NCBI GenBank assembly: GCA_963573315.1
Contig: OY752140.1
Location: 1,488,001 to 1,552,000, forward strand
DNA from: Entomortierella parvispora
Lineage: Eukaryota; Mortierellomycota; Mortierellomycetes; Mortierellales; Mortierellaceae
DNA: 64,000 bases
Direction of reading: 5' to 3'
Below are positions 1 through 13,359 of the stretch, piece after piece. The translations under genes and the position numbers were made by a program. The notes under the pieces are model-generated. The model was not told the origin of the DNA, made no database searches, and saw only the letters and a list, made by a program, of their open reading frames with translations. The stretch's first letter is position 1, and the number at the start of each line of letters is the position of its first letter.

Positions 1-815
1 TGCAGGATTTTGACCCTCAGTCAACCCCCAACCCTGTCGAGTACATGGATTCGCGTCTCGACCTCGATGGTTTCCTTCGTAACATGGCCCTCGAGTACCT
101 CGCTGGCGCCTTTGACAACTATTGGTTCTCGGCCTCCAACTACTTCATGTACAAGAACCCAACCTTGTCCGCCGCCGGCAAGTGGCAATGGCTTCCTACA
201 GATTTCGATGGTACCTTTGGAAACGGCGCTCCTTCTTCGACCTTGGACAGCTATAAGAAGTGGAACGATGAGCTCAACACTGGAAAGGCTGACCACCCTC
301 TTGTCGGCAAGCTCATCCTCAAGAATAAGGACATCAATGCCCGATTCGAGAATATCTTGAAGGAGATTGTCCAGACCGCGTTCAAACCAGAGGCGCTTTT
401 GCCCAGGATCCAAGCTTACAACAAGATGCTGTCTTTGGATGCTCAGTGGGATTACTCTCTCAAGAGGGTCAGCCCTGGATTGGATAATGGCTACACCTTT
501 GATGATTTCAACAAGAACTTGAATATCATGACAAAGGATATGAGCTATTCCCTCGAGGGTTGGGTCAAGGATATGGCCGCACTGGTCGCCAAAGAGCTCA
601 ACTTCTCCATCCCTGCGGGCCTCCAGGACAGAGTGGCTCCTCCCTCAAAGAAGGGCAATGGAGCAGGCCATGACCAGGAAGATTCTGATGACAAGGAGGA
701 AGGGTCCAAGGAGAGCAGAAAGGATAGCGGAAAGGACAACGCCGCTGGGACTCTTCAGGTCAACAACGCGATCCTTGCTGCTGCAGCACTGGCTGTCTTT
801 GCGCTTTTGGTCTAG
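1..815 (+). CDS. CotH-family spore-coat/surface protein, C-terminal part (5' end outside window)
   Basis: The frame is open from the left edge (first full codon at base 3) to the TAG at 813-815, giving about 270 C-terminal residues. The segment with LDLDGFLRNMALEYLAGAFD, then DNYWFSASNYFMYKN and a WLPTDFDGTFG-like motif, is typical of the CotH family (PF08757). These are atypical kinase-like proteins found on bacterial spores and multiplied in Mucoromycota. The tail is charged (Lys/Asp/Glu/Ser rich) and ends in a hydrophobic stretch, NNAILAAAALAVFALLV, at the extreme C-terminus. That architecture predicts a GPI-anchored cell-surface protein. In Mucorales some CotH proteins act as adhesins on host cells; nothing here shows that role for this protein. 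The gene converges with the coiled-coil gene that ends at 1044. The start, signal peptide and any introns lie outside the window. Confidence 0.9.
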   Translation, partial: QDFDPQSTPNPVEYMDSRLDLDGFLRNMALEYLAGAFDNYWFSASNYFMYKNPTLSAAGKWQWLPTDFDGTFGNGAPSSTLDSYKKWNDELNTGKADHPLVGKLILKNKDINARFENILKEIVQTAFKPEALLPRIQAYNKMLSLDAQWDYSLKRVSPGLDNGYTFDDFNKNLNIMTKDMSYSLEGWVKDMAALVAKELNFSIPAGLQDRVAPPSKKGNGAGHDQEDSDDKEEGSKESRKDSGKDNAAGTLQVNNAILAAAALAVFALLV

Positions 816-1043
816 ATGGTCATCTCCTGCCATTCTTTCGTAATCAGTGATTCACCTTGAGAAAGAGTCGTCTCTGCATAAAAAAAAAAAAAACACAAAA
901 ACATAACCTGCTAGCAAGAGATGCTCTTTTTTTTTTTTGGAAAAGATCACGACAAGTATTATTTTGAATATAGGGAATATAGGGTAACTAGAACTTCAAA
1001 GGTAAGAAGAGGGGGAAACACACTGGAGGAGGGTGAGGCTCGC

Positions 1044-2753
1044 TTACGCGCTCATTGTCGTCTCTGGTGCAGCAGTTGCAGACGTTGTGCTAGGGGAGAC
1101 CCGACCGTCGCGCGAGTAACGAAGAGCGGACTTTTGGGTCAAGACAGGGGCAACAACAGTCGAGGGAGATCCGACAGAGGCAGTTGCCGAGGTGGGCGAG
1201 GGGCTGTCCAAGAAGGTGGATTCACGCGTGTGATGATAGTGATCGTTAGACAGATCCGTGTCCAAAGGGGTCAAACCCGAGGCAGCATGATGGTACAGGT
1301 TGTTGTTGTTCAAGAAAGAAGAGGAAAAAGTAGACATTGTCGTCGTCGGCAGAGTGGGTGAAACAGAAGAGGGGATAGCAGTAACGTCCAAGAGCTGGAC
1401 CTTCAAATCCCTGTTTTCGAACTCGAGATTGTTGACATATTCGGACGCCTGAGCGTGTTGCATTCGCAGGGCCTGATACCGTGCCACAAGTTTCGGATGC
1501 TCGACTGACATGTCGTAACCCACGCTGTTGATCGAGGACGCCATGGAGGTGGTGGAGGGGTGACCGTGGGTGATGGTGCTAGCCACACTACCGCTGCCCA
1601 GACCATGAGCACTGGCAGTGTTGAAACTCTGGTTCGAGGTCGAGTTGGACACGGTGTCTCCATTTCCGTCGTTGCTGTTTTCGCTTTCTTGGTGGTCACT
1701 GTTGTTGTTGTTGTTGTTGCTGAGCATGATCTTGTCACCTCCGGCAATGGACGCTGCCGCGACTGCCGAGGCAGCCGCCGCTGTGACAATGGCAGTCTCT
1801 GACGCCTCCTGAACGCGTTGTTTCTCCAGTCGAACCAGATCCGCCTGCAGTTTTTCCAATTGCCCGACCAAGGCCTGGATTTTTTCATCCTTGCGGGCAT
1901 TTTCCTCCTTGAGTTCCTTCATTTGTACCGTCGTGATTTCCGATAGTTGATGAGAGTTGTTGTTGTTGTGACCCCCAGCGCTTCCAGAGATGGAGCTCCC
2001 GTCCTGAAGGATAGTCGAGGATCGAACACTTTCCGAGAGCTCGGCGCTGTTGCGGCTGTTTCTGAACCCACCCAAACTGCCCCCTGTCAAAGGTCCGCTT
2101 GCACCTCCACCACTGTTTCCACCGCTCATGATCGACATGCGTCTGTAGTCCATGATTTCGTTCTCCAACAAATTGATGTGCTTCAGTTTCGTCATTTGTT
2201 CCTTAGTCTGGTACTGCAACTTGTTCTGCAAGGCCTCACATTCCGCCATCTTGGCCAATAGATCAAACTCACACCGTTGGATATGTTGGCCCAGCTCGTG
2301 GATCTCGACCGCTTTACGTTCTTGCGAAATCTTGGCCTCCAAGTTCTTGGCATGGATCTGTCGATGGGCAAGGATCAATTCCTCCTTCAACCCGGTCAGG
2401 TACCGTTCCAGCTCTGCGATCTTGGCCCGCATCGTCTGGTTCTCTGCGCTCAACCTCTTGGTGTTACCGAAGCTGGGGAATCGTTTCAAACCACTGTCTG
2501 GATTGTTTCCAATGTTGGTACCGATGGTATGGCTGATGCTGCTGCTCAGATGATGAGCGGTAAGGAGGGTTGAAGAGGAGCCAGGACCGACCGCATGGTG
2601 GTAAAGGTCTCTTGAATTATGGTTTGGGTGATAGAGAGCCCCGGATCCCAGGGACGCGATTCGGTTGCTGTTGCTGGTCGCGCTGAGCGAAGGCGTCGTC
2701 GGTTCCTGCTGTGTGCCGGGGACGAGGATCGGCGCTGAGATAGGTTGCATCAT
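1044..2753 (-). CDS. Low-complexity coiled-coil protein, function unknown (569 aa)
   Basis: This is a single uninterrupted frame. I do not recognise a named family. Residues ~1-95 are Ser/Asn/Thr rich. Residues ~100-210 form a long charged helix with heptad-like spacing (from SAENQTMRAKIAELERYLTG onward), and a second helical block follows at ~275-315 (MKELKEENARKDEKIQALVG). Between and after them lie Gly/Ser/Asn-rich spacers, a poly-Asn run, and an Ala-rich block. A third short helix (LVARYQALRMQHAQASEYVN) sits at ~430-460. A scaffold or cytoskeletal/polarity adaptor is possible, but this is inference. The upstream DNA (2756-2970) is an almost pure polypurine run on the + strand, so the promoter/5' UTR of this gene is CT-rich. 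An upstream non-coding exon cannot be excluded. Confidence 0.65.
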   Translation of the reverse strand: MMQPISAPILVPGTQQEPTTPSLSATSNSNRIASLGSGALYHPNHNSRDLYHHAVGPGSSSTLLTAHHLSSSISHTIGTNIGNNPDSGLKRFPSFGNTKRLSAENQTMRAKIAELERYLTGLKEELILAHRQIHAKNLEAKISQERKAVEIHELGQHIQRCEFDLLAKMAECEALQNKLQYQTKEQMTKLKHINLLENEIMDYRRMSIMSGGNSGGGASGPLTGGSLGGFRNSRNSAELSESVRSSTILQDGSSISGSAGGHNNNNSHQLSEITTVQMKELKEENARKDEKIQALVGQLEKLQADLVRLEKQRVQEASETAIVTAAAASAVAAASIAGGDKIMLSNNNNNNSDHQESENSNDGNGDTVSNSTSNQSFNTASAHGLGSGSVASTITHGHPSTTSMASSINSVGYDMSVEHPKLVARYQALRMQHAQASEYVNNLEFENRDLKVQLLDVTAIPSSVSPTLPTTTMSTFSSSFLNNNNLYHHAASGLTPLDTDLSNDHYHHTRESTFLDSPSPTSATASVGSPSTVVAPVLTQKSALRYSRDGRVSPSTTSATAAPETTMSA

Positions 2754-4409
2754 TCTTTTGCAACGTCAGAATCGAGAGCAAAAACGAAGAAAGGTAGAAA
2801 AAACAAGAAAAGTGGGGGGAAAAGAAAGAACGAGAAGAAAAAAAAAGAAAGGGAGAGAGAGAAAGAAAGAGAGAGCGAGAGAGAGAGAGAGAGGAGGGGA
2901 GTTCTAATGGAGCAGTCGCCGCTGAAGAGAAAGAGGGAGGAGGAAGAAAGAGGGGAAGGAGGTGAAGGAAGGAAACCTTTGGATTGTATAAAAAAATATG
3001 GTGTGGCAATGTGGCGGTGGTGGCCACCTTTGGTGTGGGTATGAGCGGTCCCCCTTTTTCTGTTCTTATCCAGTCTGGGACCCTTGTTGGTCGGTGGATG
3101 GAGCAAGAGATAGAGAGCCGAGGGGTGATGGGGGGGTAGAAGGGGGAGGGAGTAATGGAGCAAGGGAGGAAATCGGGTGGAAGAGAGAAAAGGGAACGCG
3201 ATCAGGATCAAGACGTCCCAAAAAAAGTAGAGAGTCAAGAAAGGTGGAAGAGAAACGGAGAGAGGAAGAGAAGGGAAGGATGAGGATGTAATGGTCGGCA
3301 ACCTTTTTCTTGGTGTGCTTGACTGGGTCCTGCAGTCTTCGCGAACAACGACTTGTGGCAGAGCCTCACACAAGACCCTTTTCGCAGAATGGATGAGAGA
3401 GAGACAGAGAGACACGAAATGGACATACATGCAAACAACAGCATGTGCACGTAGGCTCCTCCACTTGTCTGTCTGTCTATCCGTCCGTTCTTCCTCTTCA
3501 TCCTGTCGTCCTTTGCTCCTCCTGGTAAAAGGGCAAGGAGGCGGTCTTCATTTCAACTCTGCTTTTTTTTTTTTTTTTTTTTTTTGTGGTCTCCCGTAAT
3601 TCATTTTGCTCTTTCGCTCGACGCGTCCAATCACCAGTTTTTTTTACGAGAAATTGGGCACAACTGCCATGGGGAAAGACCCAAACAACGAAAACTGAGC
3701 CATGAGAGCCAATTGGTTTGGCTGGTGTTGACAGAGGTCCGAGAGCCCCAAGAGTCTAAAACGACTGAACAAAAATTGCTTTGCCGAGATCCCCAATGTA
3801 CACAAGGTCGTGTCTTCCTCTATCACAGACCGCGTTTACTGGATTGTTTTTGTCGCCTACCATCTCCGCGTTTCCCATATTCACCAACAAAATAATTTTT
3901 GTCCGTCCTTGTATTGGCATTTCCTTCTCTCTGTCTCGCCTCTCTGACTTTTGTCCGCTGCGCTCATTCTCTACACAGGAATAACAAAAACGAAATATAG
4001 CAGAACAGCTCGAGAGACCAAGCCTCGTGGCAGGCCCCATCCCAGAGCGCACAAGGGAGAGGAAGAGCGATATAACATTCGAGAAAGTGCGCGTTCACCT
4101 GCTCCCTGCTAGAAACAAGGGGTTCCTCCTCTCTTCCTCTCTCCTCTTACTGTTTCCTTTCAAATTTGATGGCAAGGTGTGCACTTTCTTTTTTTTTTGA
4201 AACGATCTTATGAAAATGTAAACACGTTGTCCAAAGCCTACCAAATAATGTAAATCTTTATGGTGGTGGAGGTGGTGGCCCAGGTAATAGCCAAAAAAAC
4301 AAAACAAACGATATTATGAATCCTTTCGACTGCTCATTCTAATAAAAATGTGTACTATGAACAACTTTTTCTTTTCTTCATCTTCCTAATCCAGTTACCA
4401 GGACCTCCT
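2754..4409. other. Intergenic: CT-rich promoter of the coiled-coil gene and 3' flank of the Ca2+ ATPase
   Basis: I found no supportable gene here. Bases 2756-2970 are nearly all A/G on the + strand, including a long GA dinucleotide stretch at about 2850-2895. This is the CT-rich 5' region of the minus-strand gene starting at 2753. A T20-class homopolymer lies at about 3564-3585. Short ORFs on both strands are compositionally biased and are not convincing as protein. Confidence 0.6.
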
Positions 4410-8209
<3,800 letters not shown>

Positions 8210-8702
8210 TGTGTCTGTTGATCCGATGAAGAAGCGAAATGAACTCTAGAAGAAGCCAGATCAGGCAGGGATGAAGAGAAGAGATGGTGGTCAATTGGGA
8301 TACAGACACATGGAAAAACAGGCAGAGAGAGAGCAAGAGAGAAAAGAAAGAGAAGCACGAGGTGCTTGAGTCGAGTCCGGTCGGTCGGAGGTAGGTCCGG
8401 TGTGGTGGCCAGTCGATGATGAATCAGATGATGGGGTCATCACGGTGGGCGATAGGGGGAGGAGGGGGCGGGGGTGGTACCTACAAATTCAACGGGTCGG
8501 GTCTGCTTTCAGGCTGGCGGTGCAAGTACGGCTTCGGTGGGGGAAGCGAGACTGGCGGGGACAGACAAGAAGGGAGGGAGAGAGGGAGAGAGAGGGGAGG
8601 TGAAGGATGATGGAAAGAGATGGAAAGAACAGATGTGATGCGCGTCTTTTTTAGAGTACAGGACTTTTTTTCGTTCATCATTCAAATGCATTTCCTCGCA
8701 CG

Positions 8703-8744
<42 letters not shown>

Positions 8745-9334
8745 AACACAGCCCTCTCTCTACTTTTTCTCTCTCTCTCCCTCTCTTCGTCTGCACCAGT
8801 TGCGGCGCTCCAGCGAGTGCGATCAGAGTCACGTGACTATCCATTTTTGGCTTTCGTGCCCTGTCTGTCCGGCCTGCCCTGTCTGTGGTTCCTGAGCCTG
8901 CCTTGCTCCTGCGTCTGTTCCTGTCTTCCGGTGCCCCTTGTGCCCTGGCCTGGCCCGGCCTGGTCCATCGTCTCCTTTTCTCTCTTTTTTATTTTTTTTT
9001 CTTTTCTTTCTTTTCTTATCGAGATCTTACTCTGACCATCCTCATCCCTTGTTTCGTCGCTGTCTACCACCTCTGCTGGTCCTTTCGCCAATCCAAGACC
9101 TTGTCCCACTCTCACCAGCCCGCAAGTCTATGCCCACGTTGCGTTGCCTTGCATTGACTGAACTCAAACGCTGACAAATGAGCGCTCTTTCCCGTTTATT
9201 TTGTTCGATCGACTTTTTATTTTCAACGGCCGTCCGTTGTACATGCACCCATCCACCATGATGCTTGTGCGCAGAATCATTGCTCCCTTGGTAAAGTAAA
9301 GGAGCCTTTTTTTAACGATCCTTCTTTTTTTTTT

Positions 9335-9366
<32 letters not shown>
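8210..9366. other. Intergenic promoter region of the Ca2+ ATPase with a CA microsatellite and poly-T tracts
   Basis: This stretch separates two minus-strand genes. It contains purine-rich DNA at ~8570-8610, a perfect (CA)n microsatellite at ~8705-8741, a CT/CTG-rich stretch at ~8860-8960, and a long poly-T at ~9344-9367 that abuts the stop codon of the anillin-like gene. No coding region is convincing. Confidence 0.6.
8705..8741. repeat. (CA)n dinucleotide microsatellite, about 18 units
   Basis: The sequence is an uninterrupted CA repeat of about 37 bp, in the upstream region of the SERCA gene. Confidence 0.95.
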
Positions 9367-9367
<1 letters not shown>

Positions 9368-11536
9368 CACCAGACGTATCGCATGTCAATTAACTCCGTC
9401 CTCAATCCCTCGTCCAAACCCTCAAGTGGGGAAGGCGGTACGCTACTCTCGAACGACTGTCGCGAAAGACTCTGACGTGCCTGACGAGCCGCCCTGGACT
9501 TTTGAACCTCCATTCGACGAGCGATATTGAACTGATACTGATCTAGAGCCTCCTCCAGGTGTGCGCTCCACACCTCGTGTGACTGGGCCGAATCCGAGAA
9601 GGCGTACATGCAAAAGTCCAGCTCTTCTTGGCAAACCCCAGCGCTGGTCTTTGGGTCTACCCCATGAGGATCAACGACAAGAGAGAGACCATTAGCGCCC
9701 ATGTCGACCTTCTCGCAGTCTGGAGGCTGCACACCAGTGATGTGGGCCAACGAAAGTACTGCTATCACGTCGCGTTGCTGTTTGTCAAAATGAAATGATA
9801 TTTCAGAGTTAGCGCTGATAATATCCGCATGGCCAAGGAATGAGGTACTTTATAACCTATCTCTTTGTTCTTACCAATTGGTAGTCTGCATCGTAAAGCT
9901 TGATGACTCGACCCTCCAACACGGCCCAGTATCTCTTCCAGGACTAGAGCAGAGAACATTCGGTCAATTAGGTCGTCTTGGCTCTCGGTTGCATGTTGTT
10001 CAGACCGCCTGTAATACTTACAGCCGCCCTGCCACCGCGCGTCATCAAGGTAAGGAATCCCTGATGCAAAGTCGCTGTCTCCCACGAAATATCCTCCTCT
10101 GGCTCTTCGGCGACATGCATCGCCACCATGACTACTACCTCACAATCCGTCTTGATGCTGGACTTTGCAGAGTCAGGTGTCAGTCGATAAGTATGAATAG
10201 CCTGCTCCATTGGCTCAAGGCAGAAGGATAGGCCGAGATTACCCAAGTTCACACTCTGATTGTTACAGAAACCAGCCATAGTCCCGAACTTTGTTACTAC
10301 AGGAATGCCAAGAACAGTGATATCCAACTGGAATGGATCGTTGACCTCACTGAAGACGTGTTGAAAAGTGAAAAGCGAGGGCAGGTAGGTCAGAGTGCTC
10401 ATTCGATACCAGTTACTTTCAGAAGGTATAGGTTATTCATGCAAGAATGGTTACGTACAACATAAAGACCTCGTTCATGGTAGCCGTGCTTCCGGGGTTG
10501 TCCTTGAAGGATCGCGATGGATGTGAGGTTCTCTCCTGGGATCCGACACGAAGATTCCACTCGACATCAAATATTTTTGTCGATGCCTTGTTAGTCACTT
10601 GCATCACTAATGCAGTCAATAATAAACAAATATAGGAGTGATATGTGAGAACTCCTGCCTCTTGTTTGGCCCATTTGAACGCTCATCCAGAGCGTGTTTC
10701 TTCTCTGTTGGCTTTGCACGCACATTTGACCAACAAGAGTCCTGCCGATTCTTGTATTTTGACAGGTGATCTATATTGACCGTGTCTGTTCAGAAAGAAA
10801 GAGCCGGATTGAGATGGATGAGTACCAAATAGAATCAGGTAGTCGTCTTTGATGCAGGGACAAGACACAGAGGCAGCGAGCTTTGGAACCGACAACCCAA
10901 AAGGTAGCGGAGCGGTAAGCAGTGGTGCATGGGATGAGGGCCTCTCCTCTCCTTCAAGCTCTTTTACCTGTGCTCCCATGATGGCTCAGTATTGAGGACC
11001 TTGTGGATCCATGCCTGTCTCTGATCAGAGAACTGTTCGATAGAAGACACGGCGGGTGGGAAGTGCATGATTGGCGGCTCCTCTTTTGTATAGATCTTTC
11101 CAGATACAGGACTCTTTGGACTCTTTGGACTTTTGTACCCGCCGCCACGGCCAGTCTCGACCATGCTGCCGCGACGACCCGATTTTCCTGTTGTCACCCT
11201 CAAGAACTGACCCAAAGTTTGGTTGTGAGCGTTGCCGATAGGCAAGTTGGTATTGTTGTTGTTGGTATTGTTGGCGCTCAAGCTAGAAGAGGCGGTGATG
11301 GTGCTGCCAATGGTACTGATTCGGGAAATGTTGTTCATGGTAGAATCGCTTATCTCTGAAGAAGGGGAGCCGGGAATTACCACGGTCTTGATAGCTCGTT
11401 GAGGCGTGGTGGCATCTTTTTTTTTCTTTTCTCCTAAAAACGGCGACTTCTTCACTTGCTTGCTCAGGTAGTGAGCAGGAACGGACAGCGCACCTTGAAG
11501 GTCCTTGCTGAATCGTTTGAAGGTGTCGTTCTGCAT
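9367..11536 (-). CDS. Anillin-like protein: anillin-homology region plus C-terminal PH domain (528 aa)
   Basis: The model is complement(9367..9777, 9875..9943, 10022..10349, 10459..10606, 10724..10785, 10968..11536). It has six exons and 1,587 nt, in frame. The N-terminal ~190 residues are basic and Ser/Asn rich with SPKSPKSPKSP-type repeats. Residues ~195-355 form the anillin-homology (C2-like) region, visible as GLLLVKLMQVTNKAS and, across a splice, FMLFEVNDPFQLDITVLG. The PH domain starts at GFLTLMTRGGRAA, joined by splicing to SWKRYWAVLEGRVIKLYD, and runs to a terminal helix (VWSAHLEEALDQYQF). Anillins and fungal Mid2/Bud4-type proteins organise septins and the contractile ring at the division site. 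Two junctions use GTACGT and GTGCGT donors and were chosen because they restore the domain. The start ATG at 11536 is the most conservative choice; the frame extends further upstream. Confidence 0.8.
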
Positions 11537-13359
11537 GATAACGATGAATGATGGTTGTTGGGGAAAAAGCCCGGACAAGTAGATGAATGAAAAACGATTA
11601 ATAAACGTCCTGAGCAAGTTGGAGACGGGAGTGGAGGGGAAGGAGAAAGAGATCGTTGTCATACCAACCGACTGATACAGCTCCAACGTTGCAGGAGTTT
11701 AGTGAGTTCCAGCTTCAACCAGAACAAGAGAAAAAGAAGTCCGTGCAGGAGAAACTGCTCGCTTTGACTGGGCGATACCTCTGGTCCTGCATCGACGTTG
11801 GTCTACCTTCCGTAATGTTTGGTATTTTCTTGGTTTTGTGTTCTTTACCTGGCTCAGTGGGGCCTGTTTGCGTCCTTTCGTGTCTCATAGTCACCAATCC
11901 AGCGCTCGGGCCATGGACCCTTTGCGACGATCATCCTCAATTGCCCCCTTTTTTGATGTGGTCATGATCTCCTCCTCACGGATCTAGCCCCCCAATTTTT
12001 AATTGTTGCTCCCTTTACTTACTCCGTGTAGATGCTCCAGTCATCCTGAAGAATCCAGGCCATGAAGTCCGCTCAGTTTGACTGTCCTATGGATCGAAGT
12101 GCTGTCTGTCAACAGAACAGCTAGACACTGCACTAGAGCTTCTCTCGGATCCATTGGTGTGCAAGTAAAAATAGTCGACAAACGATAGAATGAAGCTGTT
12201 GGCCAGGTAGTCTAACGACAAAAGGAGCTCTGTCTATTTGTGTGCTTCCTTCCAACAAGTTGCTCATGCGTCCTGCAGCCATAAATTAAATTGGCTTCGC
12301 CGTCTGCTGCGTGCCTGTCGTTGCTTTTTGTTGATGTTGTTCGTGCTTTTGCTGTTGCACACCAATCGACATAAATGTCCACAACACATTCCACAACGGA
12401 CATGATCCCGGAACCTTTGCCATCTCGCCTCGCTTCTTCGTTACTACGTATCAATGACGACCATAGTTTAGACACCACACCGGCACCCTCATAGTCTCAA
12501 CCACAACCCACAACCTTCGCTGACGACAGTTCATTCTGCTCTTCGTAACAAACTACATCGTGAAAGAGGAACCATCTTCTTGGCGAACCCATCAAGTCAA
12601 CATCAACTGCTCAAGTGACAGAATCAACCGCATTCTTGGTCAGGGTCCCTTTTTTGTCTCTCTTTTGGGTGTGCCTGCTCCTTGTATCTAGGCACACGAC
12701 GACACCACACCAGTCAGCGCCCGCCCCTGTCATACCATCGTGTTGTTACAACAATTTTTCATTTCGTCTATTCGCTCATTCTCATTGTTGATCATAATCG
12801 TACTTGACCCGAGTCCATCTGCGGGTCACCTCGCCCTCTCGTTGCCCTGCTATCTCTCCTTTTCTGCCCGCTGTTTCCACTGCCTGCATGCCTGACCCTG
12901 ATCACATACTCTGCATCATCCACACATCATCCTATCCACGCCAATCGCCACACAAAGAGTGGCAGCCCTTTTTTTTATTTAAAAAAAAGTGTCCCTACCT
13001 CCTGTCTGCGCCCCTCACTTCATTTGTCAAACAATCTGAAGCTGCACCTCCCCACCATTCGACATCCCCACCTCTACCCGCTGCCGACCGCGCTCTTTGG
13101 CAATCCGTATCTCGCCCAAGTGACAAGCCAAAGGAAGACTGAGCGCCGTTTATATCCTGACAAACTCGCCCTTCTTTTTCTTTCATCTTGTTGTTCAATT
13201 CCTCGCTTTGCTCCTCTCTTCTTTGTCTTCCTCATTCTTCTCTTCTCCCATCGAACACTCCTTCCTCTTGCCCGCCCTTCCCGCCTCCTCCTTGGGCCCT
13301 AGCTTAATATCTCCTCCCTCATTAATTCCGCACCGATTCTATCCCCCTTATCACACACA
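11537..13359. other. Intergenic region between divergent anillin-like and F-box genes
   Basis: The two flanking genes are read away from each other, so both promoters lie here. The DNA is CT/AC-rich on the + strand from ~12450 to 13350 (long 5' UTR/promoter of the F-box gene). The ORF at 11656-11967 has no recognisable domain and is not supported as a gene. Confidence 0.5.

Noticed and set aside
2617-3501. Ser/Leu/Phe/Pro-rich minus-strand frames upstream of the coiled-coil gene
   Set aside because: They translate polypyrimidine tracts; the composition comes from simple repeats, not protein selection.
10683-10979. 98-codon minus-strand frame within the anillin-like gene
   Set aside because: It is mostly intron sequence read through from the exon ending at 10968; only its end (10724-10785) is coding in the spliced model.
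11656-11967. Frame with a hydrophobic stretch, 103 codons, in the anillin/F-box intergenic region
   Set aside because: It has no splice support, no domain and no neighbouring exons, and it overlaps the 5' region of the anillin-like gene on the other strand.
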